NCBI RefSeq assembly: GCF_008386575.1
Contig: NZ_VUOA01000034.1
Coordinates: 149,573 to 213,572 of the forward strand
Reading direction: 5' to 3'
Source of the DNA: Salinarimonas soli
Lineage (GTDB): Bacteria; Pseudomonadota; Alphaproteobacteria; Rhizobiales; Beijerinckiaceae
Length of the DNA: 64,000 nt
Shown: positions 42,730 through 51,336 of the stretch, piece after piece
How the letters are laid out: each line of letters starts with the position of its first letter
Position numbering within the stretch: the first letter of the stretch is position 1
Notes under the pieces: model-generated
Databases searched by the model: none
Told to the model about the DNA's origin: nothing
The model's input: the letters and a program-made list of their open reading frames with translations, nothing else
Translations under genes and position numbers: made by a program

Positions 42730-43848
42730 CGGCGGCCGCCCGTGCTCGATCGCGGAGGTCACGACCCGCTCGAAGACGAACTCGGCCGGCCGCTGCCCCT
42801 CGAGCGAGATCTCCGGGGTCATCGGCCCCTCGGTGCGGATCCCGCGCAGAACCGTCTTGAGCGCCTTGAGCGGGTTTTCGACCGTGTCGGTGACGGCGGT
42901 CGGCTCGTAGCCGCAATGGACCATGCAGTCGGCGCACTTCTCGTAGGCGCCGGTGCCGTAGGAGGCCCAGTCCGTCTCGTCGAGGAGCTGCCGGAAGGTC
43001 GGGACATAGCCCTCGTTGAGAAGGTAGCAGGGCCGCTGCCAGCCGAAGACGTTGCGGGTCGGCGTTCCCCACGGCGTGCACCGGTAGTCCTGGTTGCCCG
43101 CCAGGAAGTCGAGGAACATCGTCGACTGCCCGAAGCGCCACTTGGTCCGGCGCCCCTTGCCCCGCCGGAAGATCTCGCGAAACAGCGTCTTCGAGGCCTG
43201 GCGGTTGAGGAAGTGTTCCTGGTCGGGCGCGCGCTCGTAGGCATAGCCCGGAGAGATGCTCACCCCGTCGACCTTGAGGTCGTCCGTCACGAAATCGAGA
43301 TAGGCCGCGACGCGGTCGGGATCGACGCCCTTGAAGAGGGTCGCGTTCACGTTGACCCGGAAGCCCTTGGCCTTGGCGGCGCGGATGGCCGAGACCGCCC
43401 GGTCGAACACGCCGCCCTGGCAGACGGACCGGTCGTGCTCCTCCTTCAGGCCGTCGAGATGGACGTTGAACGTGAGGTAGTCGCTCGGCGTGAAGAGATG
43501 CAGCTTCTTCTCGAGGAGGAGCCCGTTGGTGCACAGATAGACGAAACGCCGGCGCTTGATGAGCTCGCTCACGATCTCGCCGATCTCCTTGTGGAGGAGC
43601 GGCTCGCCGCCGGGGATCGACACGATGGGCGCGCCGCACTCCTCGGCCGCCTGGACGCAGTCCTCGACGGAGAGGCGCCGGTTGAGGACCGCGTCGGGGT
43701 AATCGATCTTGCCGCAGCCCGCGCAGGCGAGATTGCAGCGAAAGAGGGGTTCCAGCATCAGGACGAGCGGGTAGCGCTCACGGCCGCGCAGGCGCTGGCT
43801 CATGATGTAGGCCCCCACGCGGATCTGCTGCTTGATCGGCACCGTCAT
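42688..43848 (-). CDS. hpnH: HpnH, radical SAM adenosylhopane synthase
   Basis: 386 aa from ATG 43848. The radical-SAM cluster motif CNLACAGC (Cys38, Cys42, Cys45) is present, followed by SIPGGEPLLHKEIGEIV (GGE SAM-binding motif) and VYLCTNGLLL. A C-terminal Cys-rich part (GAYEKCADCMVHCGYEPTAV) matches the family. HpnH joins the 5'-deoxyadenosyl group to diploptene in the first step of C35 hopanoid side-chain synthesis. ATGA overlap with ispH upstream, and a 42-base convergent overlap with hpnG at its 3' end. Confidence 0.94.
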   Translation of the reverse strand: MTVPIKQQIRVGAYIMSQRLRGRERYPLVLMLEPLFRCNLACAGCGKIDYPDAVLNRRLSVEDCVQAAEECGAPIVSIPGGEPLLHKEIGEIVSELIKRRRFVYLCTNGLLLEKKLHLFTPSDYLTFNVHLDGLKEEHDRSVCQGGVFDRAVSAIRAAKAKGFRVNVNATLFKGVDPDRVAAYLDFVTDDLKVDGVSISPGYAYERAPDQEHFLNRQASKTLFREIFRRGKGRRTKWRFGQSTMFLDFLAGNQDYRCTPWGTPTRNVFGWQRPCYLLNEGYVPTFRQLLDETDWASYGTGAYEKCADCMVHCGYEPTAVTDTVENPLKALKTVLRGIRTEGPMTPEISLEGQRPAEFVFERVVTSAIEHGRPPSAPAAGASKHSVA

Positions 43849-44831
43849 GGATCGGATCTCCTGCCGCGCTCCGGTCCGCGCGCGAACGGCTCGGGGAGCC
43901 GGAATCGAACGCTCTCTTCGATCCCGGGAAGAGTCTCGATCTCCGTGTCGAAAAGAAGTCGGAGACGGTCGAGCAATTCGTCGACCAGCTCCTCCGGGGC
44001 CGAGGCGCCTGCGGTGACGCCGATCCGGGACGCGCCGGCGAGCCAGGCGGGGTCGAGCGCCGTGGCGTCCTCGATGAGGTAGGCGGGCACGCCTGCCCCA
44101 TCGGCCACCTCGCGCAGCCGGTTGGAATTCGAGCTGTTCGCAGCCCCGAGCACCAGGACCACGTCGGTCACCTCGGCGAGCGCCCGCACGGCGTTCTGCC
44201 GGTTTTGGGTCGCGTAGCAGATGTCGCGGGTGTCCGGGCCGACGATTGCCGGGAAGCGCGCCTTGAGAGCCAGGATGATGTCGCGGGTGTCGTCGACGCT
44301 CAACGTGGTCTGGGTCACGTAGGCGAGGCGGCTCGGGTCGGACGGGTGCATCGCCGCGACGTCCGCCACCGAGGTGATCAGGTGGACGACGCCCGGGATC
44401 CGGCCGAGCGTGCCGACGACCTCCGGATGCCCGCGATGGCCGATCAGGACGACCTCGAAGCCCTGTCGCGCGTAGCGCTGCCCCTCCTGATGCGTCTTCG
44501 CGACGAGGGGGCATGTCGCGTCGATGGTGCGAAGCGAGCGCGCCGCGGCGTTCCGCTCGACGACCCGGGCGACCCCATGGGCGCTGAAGACCGCGACCGC
44601 GCCGACCGGGATGTCGTCGACCTCGCCGACGAAGACCGCGCCCTCGGCCTCCAGCCGGCTCACGACGCGCTGGTTGTGGACGATCTGGTGGCGGACATAG
44701 ACGGGAGGCCCATATTGCGCCAGCGCCATCTCGACGATCTCGATCGCCCGCTCCACGCCCGCGCAAAAGCCGCGCGGTTTCGCCAGCACCACGCGCAGGG
44801 GCGGCCGATGAGGTGTCGTGATGGGTGCCAT
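43845..44831 (-). CDS. ispH: 4-hydroxy-3-methylbut-2-enyl diphosphate reductase IspH
   Basis: 328 aa [4Fe-4S] enzyme of the last MEP-pathway step, giving IPP and DMAPP. Cluster cysteines are seen in KPRGFCAGVERAI (Cys23), DATCPLVAKTH and DTRDICYATQNRQ; the substrate-binding HGVAR, QTTLSVDDT and NSSNSNRLREVA segments are also present. Placing ispH in front of hpnH links isoprenoid supply to hopanoid synthesis. Translationally coupled (ATGA) to hpnH and divergent from the DUF2147 gene. Confidence 0.95.
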   Translation of the reverse strand: MAPITTPHRPPLRVVLAKPRGFCAGVERAIEIVEMALAQYGPPVYVRHQIVHNQRVVSRLEAEGAVFVGEVDDIPVGAVAVFSAHGVARVVERNAAARSLRTIDATCPLVAKTHQEGQRYARQGFEVVLIGHRGHPEVVGTLGRIPGVVHLITSVADVAAMHPSDPSRLAYVTQTTLSVDDTRDIILALKARFPAIVGPDTRDICYATQNRQNAVRALAEVTDVVLVLGAANSSNSNRLREVADGAGVPAYLIEDATALDPAWLAGASRIGVTAGASAPEELVDELLDRLRLLFDTEIETLPGIEESVRFRLPEPFARGPERGRRSDP

Positions 44832-44896
44832 TCCGCCATCCAGCTGGTCGCCCTCACAAGGGCACGCCTCACCCTTGCCGCTTTGAGACTACAAGA

Positions 44897-44910
44897 CTCG
44901 CATTTGCGAG
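44897..44910. promoter_or_regulatory. palindrome CTCGCA-TT-TGCGAG in the ispH/DUF2147 divergent promoter region
   Basis: A perfect 6-2-6 inverted repeat in the 150-base space between the divergent ispH (start 44831) and DUF2147 (start 44982) genes, in a slightly AT-richer segment. Its position suits an operator controlling one or both directions. It loosely resembles GCAAAT-type Fur-family sites but is more GC-rich; the regulator is unknown. Confidence 0.4.
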
Positions 44911-44981
44911 AGCTAGTTCCTTTCAGCCCCGCGTTTCGGCTTCGCACGGCCGCGGGGACGCTCCGGGACCGGAGACATCAC

Positions 44982-45464
44982 ATGGTACGGATCATCGCTC
45001 GGCCGGCGGCCGCGTTCGCGGCCTTGATCGCCCTGGGCACGCCATCCCATGCCGTCGAGATCGCGGGCGACTGGGTCGTCGCCGATCAGACGGCGGTCAT
45101 CAGGATCGCCCCCTGCAAGGATGCCCTGTGCGGCACCGTCGTCTGGACGAAGACCCCGGGCGGGATCGACGAGCACAATCCGGACCCGAGCCGGCGCACG
45201 CAGCCCGTCCTCGGGCTCGAGATCATCAAGACGATGAAGTCGGCTGGGCCGGACCGCTGGCAGGGAAGCGTGTACAATGCCCAGGACGGCAGGACCTACG
45301 CGGCCACCCTGTCGCCGCAGGGGCCTGGCGCCCTGCGCATCGAGGGCTGCATCCTGGGCGGGCTCCTGTGTGGCGGCGAGACGTGGACCCGCGCCGTCGA
45401 CGCCACCGGAACCACCCCGGCGGCGCCCGGCAAGGGACGTCCGGGCACGCCGACCACCCGCTGA
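44982..45464 (+). CDS. DUF2147 secreted protein, hopanoid-cluster companion
   Basis: 160 aa from ATG 44982, GGAG 7 bases upstream. A Sec signal peptide (ending THAVE-like SHAVEIAGD) is followed by a DUF2147 lipocalin-like beta-barrel: GDWVVADQTAVIRIAPCKDA, LCGTVVWTKTPGG, LGLEIIKTM, GSVYNAQDGRTYAATLSP and LRIEGCILGGLLCGGETWTR. Small DUF2147 proteins are frequent neighbours of hopanoid genes in Methylobacteriaceae and Bradyrhizobium. It is probably periplasmic and may bind a lipid, which is inference. hpnO follows after 27 bases. Confidence 0.8.
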   Translation: MVRIIARPAAAFAALIALGTPSHAVEIAGDWVVADQTAVIRIAPCKDALCGTVVWTKTPGGIDEHNPDPSRRTQPVLGLEIIKTMKSAGPDRWQGSVYNAQDGRTYAATLSPQGPGALRIEGCILGGLLCGGETWTRAVDATGTTPAAPGKGRPGTPTTR

Positions 45465-45491
45465 GACCCGCCGCGCCGCCTGGAGATCCGG

Positions 45492-46883
45492 ATGAGCCTC
45501 GACATCGCCTCCCTCTTCGCCGAGCACGACGGCGAGCGCTACGAGCTGCACAACAGGCACCTGAACGAGCAGATGGTGCGCGTCCTCAAGGTGATCGGCT
45601 ACGACGTGGGCTTCCGCCGGGCCAAGGGCCCGTATCTGTGGGACCGCGACGACGAGCGCTATCTCGACCTCCTGAGCGGCTGGGGCGTCTTCGCCCTCGG
45701 CCGGAACCACCCGGGGGTGCGCGACGCCCTCGTCTCCGTGCTCGACGGCGACCTGCCGAACCTCGTCCAGATGGACGTCTCGCCGCTCGCAGGCCTCCTG
45801 GCGAAGCGGCTCCTCGGCTACGCGCCTTACCTCGACCGCGCCTTCTTCGCGAACTCGGGCGCCGAGGCGGTGGAGGCGGCGATCAAGTTCGCCCGCGGGG
45901 CCACCGGACGGCCCGGCATCGTCTTCGCGGGCCACGCCTTCCACGGGCTCACCTATGGAGGCCTCTCGATCACCGGCGACGACGTGTTCCGCAAGGGCTT
46001 CGGGCCCCTGCTGCCGGGCTGCGCGGAGGTCCCCTTCGACGATCTGGCGGCGCTGGAGCGGGCGCTCGCGTCCCGGGACATCGCCGCCTTCATCGTCGAG
46101 CCGATCCAGGGCAAAGGCGTCAACATCCCCTCCGACGGCTATCTCAAGGCCGCCGCGGATCTCTGCCGGCGCTACGGCACCCTCCTCGTCGCCGACGAGA
46201 TCCAGACAGGCATGGGACGCACGGGCCGGTTCCTCGCCGTCGAGCACTGGGGCGTCGAGCCTGACATGGTGCTGCTGGCCAAGGCGCTGTCGGGCGGCCA
46301 CGTGCCCGTCGGCGCGGTGCTCACCCGCAAGCGGATCTTCGACAAGATCTTCGATCGCATGGACCGGGCGGTCGTGCACGGCTCAACCTTCTCGAAGAAC
46401 GACCTCGCCATGGCGGCGGGGCTTGCGACCCTGGACGCGATCGAGTCCGAGCGCCTCGTGCAGAACGCGGCCGCCAAGGGCGAGCGCCTCATGGCCGCGT
46501 TCGCCGAGATGGCGGAGCGCTACGAGTTCCTGAAGACCGTGCGGGGCAAGGGGCTCATGATCGGGGTGGAGTTCGGCCCGCCCCGCTCCATGTCCCTCAA
46601 GGCGGCTTGGACCATGCTCGAGGGCATGAACAAGGGCCTGTTCTGCCAGCTCATCACGGTGCCCCTGTTCAAGGAGCACAAGGTCCTCACGCAAGTCGCC
46701 GGCCATGCGAGCCACGTGGTGAAGCTCCTGCCCCCGCTCGTGATCTCCGACGGAGATTGCGAGTGGATCGAGCGCGCCTTCGACGCGGTGATCGCCGACA
46801 GCCACCGGGTGCCGGGAGCCGCCTGGTCGCTCGGCAAGACCCTGGCCGGCCATGCCATGAAGATGCGTGCCGGAGCCGCTTGA
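45492..46883 (+). CDS. hpnO: HpnO, PLP-dependent aminotransferase for aminobacteriohopanetriol
   Basis: 463 aa class III aminotransferase. PLP-binding features: NSGAEAVEAAIKFARG, the FIVEPIQGKGVNIPSDGYLK block, VADEIQTGMGRTGRF (Asp contacting the pyridine N) and the Schiff-base Lys264 in LLAKALSGGHVPVGAV. Its place in the hopanoid block and the KGPYLWDRDDERYLDLLSG N-terminus indicate HpnO, which converts the ribosylhopane-derived aldehyde to 35-aminobacteriohopane-32,33,34-triol. It forms an operon with the DUF2147 gene, divergent from ispH-hpnH. Confidence 0.88.
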   Translation: MSLDIASLFAEHDGERYELHNRHLNEQMVRVLKVIGYDVGFRRAKGPYLWDRDDERYLDLLSGWGVFALGRNHPGVRDALVSVLDGDLPNLVQMDVSPLAGLLAKRLLGYAPYLDRAFFANSGAEAVEAAIKFARGATGRPGIVFAGHAFHGLTYGGLSITGDDVFRKGFGPLLPGCAEVPFDDLAALERALASRDIAAFIVEPIQGKGVNIPSDGYLKAAADLCRRYGTLLVADEIQTGMGRTGRFLAVEHWGVEPDMVLLAKALSGGHVPVGAVLTRKRIFDKIFDRMDRAVVHGSTFSKNDLAMAAGLATLDAIESERLVQNAAAKGERLMAAFAEMAERYEFLKTVRGKGLMIGVEFGPPRSMSLKAAWTMLEGMNKGLFCQLITVPLFKEHKVLTQVAGHASHVVKLLPPLVISDGDCEWIERAFDAVIADSHRVPGAAWSLGKTLAGHAMKMRAGAA

Positions 46884-47221
46884 GCGCTGGGGAAGCCGTC
46901 GAGCCCTGATCGCTGGCTCCTCGACCGTCCCGCCCGGGAACCCAGGGTGGCGGACGTGTCCGAGGAACGCCTCGTAAGCCTCGATCCAGGTCTGGACCGC
47001 CGGCCGGCTTGACGCATCCGGGGGCCGCTCAGCCGCGATTGCGATGTGCGCTTCGTTGGAGTGCTGGACCCGCTCACGCCCCCGAAGGACATGCACAGCA
47101 GCTGTCCGCGAAGGCGAGGCGGCCTGCCTGTTCGGTCGAGTCGTGGATCCGCCGTCCCGCGGCGCACCGGCCCGGCAGCATCCGGCCTAGGCCCGGCGCA
47201 AGCGGGCTCCTGGCAGGTGGG
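46884..47221. other. intergenic, possible coding remnant on the minus strand
   Basis: 338 bases between hpnO and the broken LysR gene. The minus strand reads a protein-like stretch around 46920-47090 (PAVQTWIEAYEAFLGHVRHP) that runs antisense into hpnO without a stop; I cannot assign it to a family and treat it as possible remnant. No clear terminator for hpnO. Confidence 0.35.
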
Positions 47222-48123
47222 TCACCGAATGCGCCCGCGCTTGAGCGCATCGACGAAGGCCGCGAGCACCGGGCGCATCTGGCGTCGGCTCGGGTAGTAG
47301 AGGTGAAAGCCGGGGAAAGGTGGTGTCCATTCCTGCAGGAGCCGAACCAGACGGCCCTCGCGAACGTGACCCGCCGTTTCATGGTCGAGGAGGTACCCGA
47401 CACCAAGACCGTCGAGCGCTGCCTGCAGCATGATCCAAGGCTCGTTGGTCGCGAACGCTCCCGGCACCTGAACGGTCAGCACCTCCTCCCCGCGCTCGAA
47501 CTCCCAGGCGTACATGGCTCCAGACCCCGTCATGCGGTAATTGATGCACTCATGTCCCGTGAGATCACGGGGGTGCAGGATCGGCCCGCGCCCGGCGAGG
47601 TAGGTGGGCGATGCGACCACGGCCATGCTGAGGTCGGGTCCGACCCTGACCGCGACCATGTCGCGCTCGATCTTCTCGCCGAGCCTGATCCCGCATCGAA
47701 ACGGTCGGCGACGATGTCCCGGAACGCGTAGTCGACCATGACCTTGACGGCTGCGTCCGGGTGAGCCGCGAGGAAGGGCGGCAGCGCAGGCCTGATCACG
47801 GCCTCATGCGCCTGCCTCGTCGCCGTGATGCGTAGCGTGCCCGCCACCCGGCCGGCGCCGCGCTCCACGGCGCCCAGCGCCTCGTCGATCGTGTCCAGGG
47901 ATGGACCGAGCGCGGCAAGGAGCGTGTCTCCCGCTTCCGTGGTGGCGACGCTTCGGCTGGTCCGCTGGAGCAGGCGCTGCCCGAGATCTGCCTCGAGGCG
48001 GCGTATCGTGTGGCTGAGGTTCGAGGTCGACATGCCCAGCGCGGCGGCGCTCTTCGTGAAGCTGCCGCTGCGGGCGACGGCTGCGAAGGCCGCCAGATCG
48101 TCAAGGCTCGGCTTCTTGATCAT
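47222..48123 (-). pseudogene. LysR-family regulator with a single-base frameshift
   Basis: Start ATG 48123. The N-terminal winged HTH is intact: LDDLAAFAAVARSGSFTKSA, ALGMSTSNLSHTIRRLEADL, GQRLLQRTSRSVATTEAG. At about 47688-47692 the reading FDAG switches frame: adding one base in the GGGATC run restores FDAGIRLGEKIERDMVAVRV, the usual LysR effector-domain sequence, which continues in the other frame (ASPTYLAGRGPILHPRDLTG, ATNEPWIMLQAALDGLGVGY) to the stop at 47222. The total length would be the normal 300 aa. Either a recent pseudogene or a sequencing error. It is divergent from the SDR gene at 48214 with 90 bases between, the typical layout of a LysR gene and its target. Confidence 0.85.
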
Positions 48124-48213
48124 CCAACCTCATTCAACGGCCCATGCGAATGATGACACCTAATCGTATGACGATCCACGCGCCACCTTCAGGCTCTGTT
48201 GAAGGAGGTCGAC

Positions 48214-49071
48214 ATGATTGCACACAACGCCGTTTGGCTGGTGACCGGTTGCTCGAAGGGGCTGGGCCGGGCCATCGCGAGGGAGGCGCTCAATGCCGGT
48301 TATCGCGTCGTCGTGACCGCCCGGCGCCTCGAGGACGTCGCCGAGCTTGTCGAGGAGCACGGCGATGCCGCACTCGCGGTCGCCCTCGACGTGACGAACC
48401 GCGACCAGATCGCCGCCGCCGTCAGGGCCGCGGAGGATCGCTTCGGCTCGGTGGACGTGCTCGTCAACAATGCGGGCTACGGCTATCTCGGGGCGATCGA
48501 GGAGGGAGAGGACGACGACGTCCGTGCGCTCTTCGAGACCGACCTGTTCGCCCCGGTGAACCTCATCAAGGCCGTGCTGCCGGCGATGCGTGCGCGCCGC
48601 AATGGGCACATCGTGAACATCAGCTCGATCGGCGGCCTGCTGACCTATCCAGGCGTGGGCTGGTACAACATGGTGAAGTTCGGCGTGGAGGCGATGTCCG
48701 ATGCCCTGGCCAAGGAGGTCGCGCCCCTTGGAATCGGTGTCACGGTCGTGGCGCCCGGCGCGTTCCGCACCGATTTTCGCGGGCCGGACTCGATGAAGCA
48801 GTCGGCCACGATCATCGACGACTATGCCGGTACGGCCGGCAAGTTGCGCGCCGGCACCCAGGCCGGCCACGGCAAGCAGCCGGGAGATCCGGTGCTGGGC
48901 GCGCGGGCGATCATCGCCGCGGTGGAAGCCGACAAGCCGCCGGTGCACCTCCTGATCGGGAGCGACGCCCTCGAACAGCTGCGCACGAAGCTGGACGATC
49001 TGCGACGCGAGACGGACGCCTGGGAGGCCGTGACGCGAGGGACCGACATCACCGAGAAGGCGGACGCGTAA
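48214..49071 (+). CDS. short-chain dehydrogenase/reductase (classical SDR)
   Basis: 285 aa from ATG 48214 with AAGGAGGTC 5 bases upstream. NAD(P)-binding VTGCSKGLGRAIAREALNAG (TGxxxGxG), DVTNRDQ, NNAGYGYLGA (NNAG), active-site Ser in IVNISSIGG and YxxxK as Tyr151-Lys155 (WYNMVKFGVEAMS). PGAFRTDF is the conserved segment after the catalytic site. The type resembles oxidoreductases with substrate-loop sequence LRAGTQAGHGKQPGDP. Probably regulated by the divergent LysR gene, which is frameshifted. Substrate unknown. Confidence 0.88.
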   Translation: MIAHNAVWLVTGCSKGLGRAIAREALNAGYRVVVTARRLEDVAELVEEHGDAALAVALDVTNRDQIAAAVRAAEDRFGSVDVLVNNAGYGYLGAIEEGEDDDVRALFETDLFAPVNLIKAVLPAMRARRNGHIVNISSIGGLLTYPGVGWYNMVKFGVEAMSDALAKEVAPLGIGVTVVAPGAFRTDFRGPDSMKQSATIIDDYAGTAGKLRAGTQAGHGKQPGDPVLGARAIIAAVEADKPPVHLLIGSDALEQLRTKLDDLRRETDAWEAVTRGTDITEKADA

Positions 49072-49103
49072 GCAGGAGGGATGACCAGGCGAGAGCGCAC
49101 CGC

Positions 49104-49260
49104 AGATGCAGGTCGCTCTCGCCCGGCTGACTCACCGGCCGCCCGACATCCTCCTGATCCCGGGCCCCCCCTCGATCGAGCACCTGTGCCGGAACATCGC
49201 GCGGCGGCTCTGGTGCTGCCGGATGACGCGGTCAGGGCGCTGGATGGCTGGCTTGGCGCG
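49104..49260 (+). pseudogene. aldo/keto reductase, C-terminal fragment
   Basis: Frame 2 from 49106 reads MQVALARLTHRPPDILLIPG and SIEHLCRNIA, then a frameshift near 49195-49205 continues in frame 1 as AAALVLPDDAVRALDG. This is the last 50 residues of an aldo/keto reductase of the type present intact at 54762-55649 (VQVALAWLLQRSPNILVIPG, AAALVLPDDVLAELDG). Everything upstream of the fragment is missing; the SDR gene stops only 35 bases before. It has no start signal of its own and is dead. Confidence 0.7.
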
Positions 49261-49427
49261 CAAGACGGGCAGGACCTGCAAGCATCGTCGACGGAGCGGA
49301 GGCACACCCGGGAGCGGCTCGGTCGAGCTCGCCTGCGTTGCGCTGCCTCTGCCGGTTGGGCAGGACGCGCTCGAGCCGAACCCGCGCACCATGAACGCGC
49401 CGCGTGCCCGACACGGTATCCAGGGCT

Positions 49428-50318
49428 TCAGGCGGCCGCTTCCGCTTGCCGGCGCGCTGCCTCCGTGTCCTTGACCGGGGGGAGGCCGAACAGCCGGCCG
49501 TACTCGCGTGTGAACTGGGGCACGCTCTCGTAACCCACCTTGAAGGCCGCGTGGCTCGCCGACATGCCCTCGGACAGCATGAGCCGCCGGGCCTCGATGA
49601 GGCGCAGCTGCTTCTGGAATTGACGTGGCGAGAGGGTGGTGACCGCCCGGAAGTGCCTGTGGAACGAGGACGGGCTCATGCCGGCGACGGCCGCCAGGCG
49701 CTCGACCGGCAGGCTTCTGTCGTACTCGCCGCGCAGCAGGGCGACCGCCCGCGCGACTTGGCCCGCGTGGCTCCCCGGCCAGCCCAGCCGCCGGATCGTC
49801 GCCCCGTGACGTCCGGCGAGCAGCCAATAGTGCATCTCCCGCACGTGCTGGGCCTGGAGCACCGGAACCGAGGCCGGGCGCTCCAGGAGCCCCATCAGCC
49901 GCAAGGCCGCGTCCTCCACCTCGGCGTCGAAGGGCTCGCCGCCTACGGGCCCGCCGTCGGCAACTGGGCCCGTCTGCATCTGCGCGCTCAGGTCCGCAAT
50001 CACCCCGGCGTCGAGCTCCAGCACGATGGAGTAGTAGGGCGCGACCGGGTTCGCCCGGGTGATCTGGCTTACGGTGGGCACGTCCGCCGTGATCAGGAGC
50101 GAGTCGCCGGCCGCGAAGTCGAAGACCCGGGCGCCGCTCGTGACCTGCTTGGCGCCCTGCAGCACCAGGCAGGCGAGCGGGCGCGAGATCGCATGGACGA
50201 GGTCGCCCGGCGCGGTGGCCCGCACGGTGTAGAGACCCGGGATCGGGGTCCGGCCGATGCCGTTCCGGTCGGAGTGACCTTCGGCGTGGCGGCGAACGGC
50301 GTCGAGAAGTCTGCTCAT
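49428..50318 (-). CDS. AraC-family transcriptional regulator (AraC_N type)
   Basis: 296 aa. The N-terminal part matches the AraC_N (cupin-like) sensor: LYTVRATAPGDLVHAISRPL, CLVLQGAKQVTSGARVFDFA and AGDSLLITADVPTVSQI. The C-terminal double HTH is clear: LPVERLAAVAGMSPSSFHRH with FRAVTTLSPRQFQKQLRL, then ARRLMLSEGMSASHAAFKVG and YESVPQFTREYGRLFG. It is divergent from the SDR gene at 50455 (137 bases between), its likely target. Related YtpP/YqhC-like regulators respond to aldehydes, so an aldehyde signal is possible. Confidence 0.9.
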   Translation of the reverse strand: MSRLLDAVRRHAEGHSDRNGIGRTPIPGLYTVRATAPGDLVHAISRPLACLVLQGAKQVTSGARVFDFAAGDSLLITADVPTVSQITRANPVAPYYSIVLELDAGVIADLSAQMQTGPVADGGPVGGEPFDAEVEDAALRLMGLLERPASVPVLQAQHVREMHYWLLAGRHGATIRRLGWPGSHAGQVARAVALLRGEYDRSLPVERLAAVAGMSPSSFHRHFRAVTTLSPRQFQKQLRLIEARRLMLSEGMSASHAAFKVGYESVPQFTREYGRLFGLPPVKDTEAARRQAEAAA

Positions 50319-50454
50319 CGAAGGATCTTAACCCGCCCCGGCCGGTCGCGCATCCCACGCTTGGCAGGATTAGGCAAGGAACGAGCCGTCCACGACAACA
50401 CGGATACGCCGGTCGGGAGCATACAGGAGCGGTCAGATCAGAGGAGCTTCAGCC

Positions 50455-51210
50455 ATGACCACCATTTCTCTTGTCACCGGCTCCAGCCGCGGGCTCGGCC
50501 GCAACACGGCACTCAGCATCGCCCGCGCGGGCGGCGACGTCGTCCTCACCTACCAGAGCCGGGCCGAGGACGCCGAGGCTGTCGCTGCCGAGATCCGGGC
50601 GCTCGGCCGCAAGGTGGTCGCGCTCCCGCTCGACACGGGCAATGTCGCGGGCTTCCCGGCCTTCACGGAGCGGCTGAGGGCGGCCTTGCGGGACGAGTTC
50701 GGGCGCGACACCTTCAATCACCTCGTCAACAACGCCGGCCACGGCGACGTGGCCCCGATCAGCGAGATGACGGAGGCAGCGTTCGACCGGCTGGTGAACG
50801 TCCACTTCAAGGGCGTGTTCTTCCTCACGCAGGCCTTGCTGCCGCTCATCGCCGACGGCGGCCGGATCGTGAACCTCTCGACCGGCCTGACCCGGGTCTC
50901 CGCGCCGGGCTGGGCGGCCTACGCGGCGGCGAAGGGCGCCGTCGAGGTACTCACCGTCTACATGGCCAAGGAGCTGGGCTCCCGCGGCATCGCGGTGAAC
51001 GCCGTGGCGCCCGGCGCGATCGAGACGGACTTCTTCGGCGGCGCCGTGCGCGACACGCCCGAGTTCAACCGGTACTTCGCCGAGATGACGGCGCTGGGGC
51101 GTGTGGGCGTGGCCGACGATATCGGGCCGATGATCGCGAGCCTCCTGTCGGAGCAGAACCGTTGGGTGACCGCGCAGCGCATCGAGGTGTCCGGCGGCCA
51201 GGGCATCTGA
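50455..51210 (+). CDS. short-chain dehydrogenase/reductase (FabG-like)
   Basis: 251 aa; ATG 50455 behind AGGAG. Motifs: VTGSSRGLGRNTALSIARAG (TGxxxGxG), NNAGHGDVAPISEM, VNLSTGLTRVSAPG (Ser) and YxxxK at Tyr156-Lys160 (AAYAAAKGAVEVLTVY), then VNAVAPGAIETDFFGG and the C-terminal WVTAQRIEVSGGQGI typical of FabG-like enzymes. Divergent from the AraC-type regulator and followed after 126 bases by a GlxA-type regulator. Substrate unknown. Confidence 0.9.
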   Translation: MTTISLVTGSSRGLGRNTALSIARAGGDVVLTYQSRAEDAEAVAAEIRALGRKVVALPLDTGNVAGFPAFTERLRAALRDEFGRDTFNHLVNNAGHGDVAPISEMTEAAFDRLVNVHFKGVFFLTQALLPLIADGGRIVNLSTGLTRVSAPGWAAYAAAKGAVEVLTVYMAKELGSRGIAVNAVAPGAIETDFFGGAVRDTPEFNRYFAEMTALGRVGVADDIGPMIASLLSEQNRWVTAQRIEVSGGQGI

Positions 51211-51336
51211 GCGCTTCACGTCGCCGATCCGGGGGCTTGAGGATGTCCGGATCTGTGGGAACCATGGCATTGCTGCCGCGGGACCCGGGTGGCACCCTCC
51301 TTGGACACGAACGAGGATGGCCGGAGGGTTCCGGAG

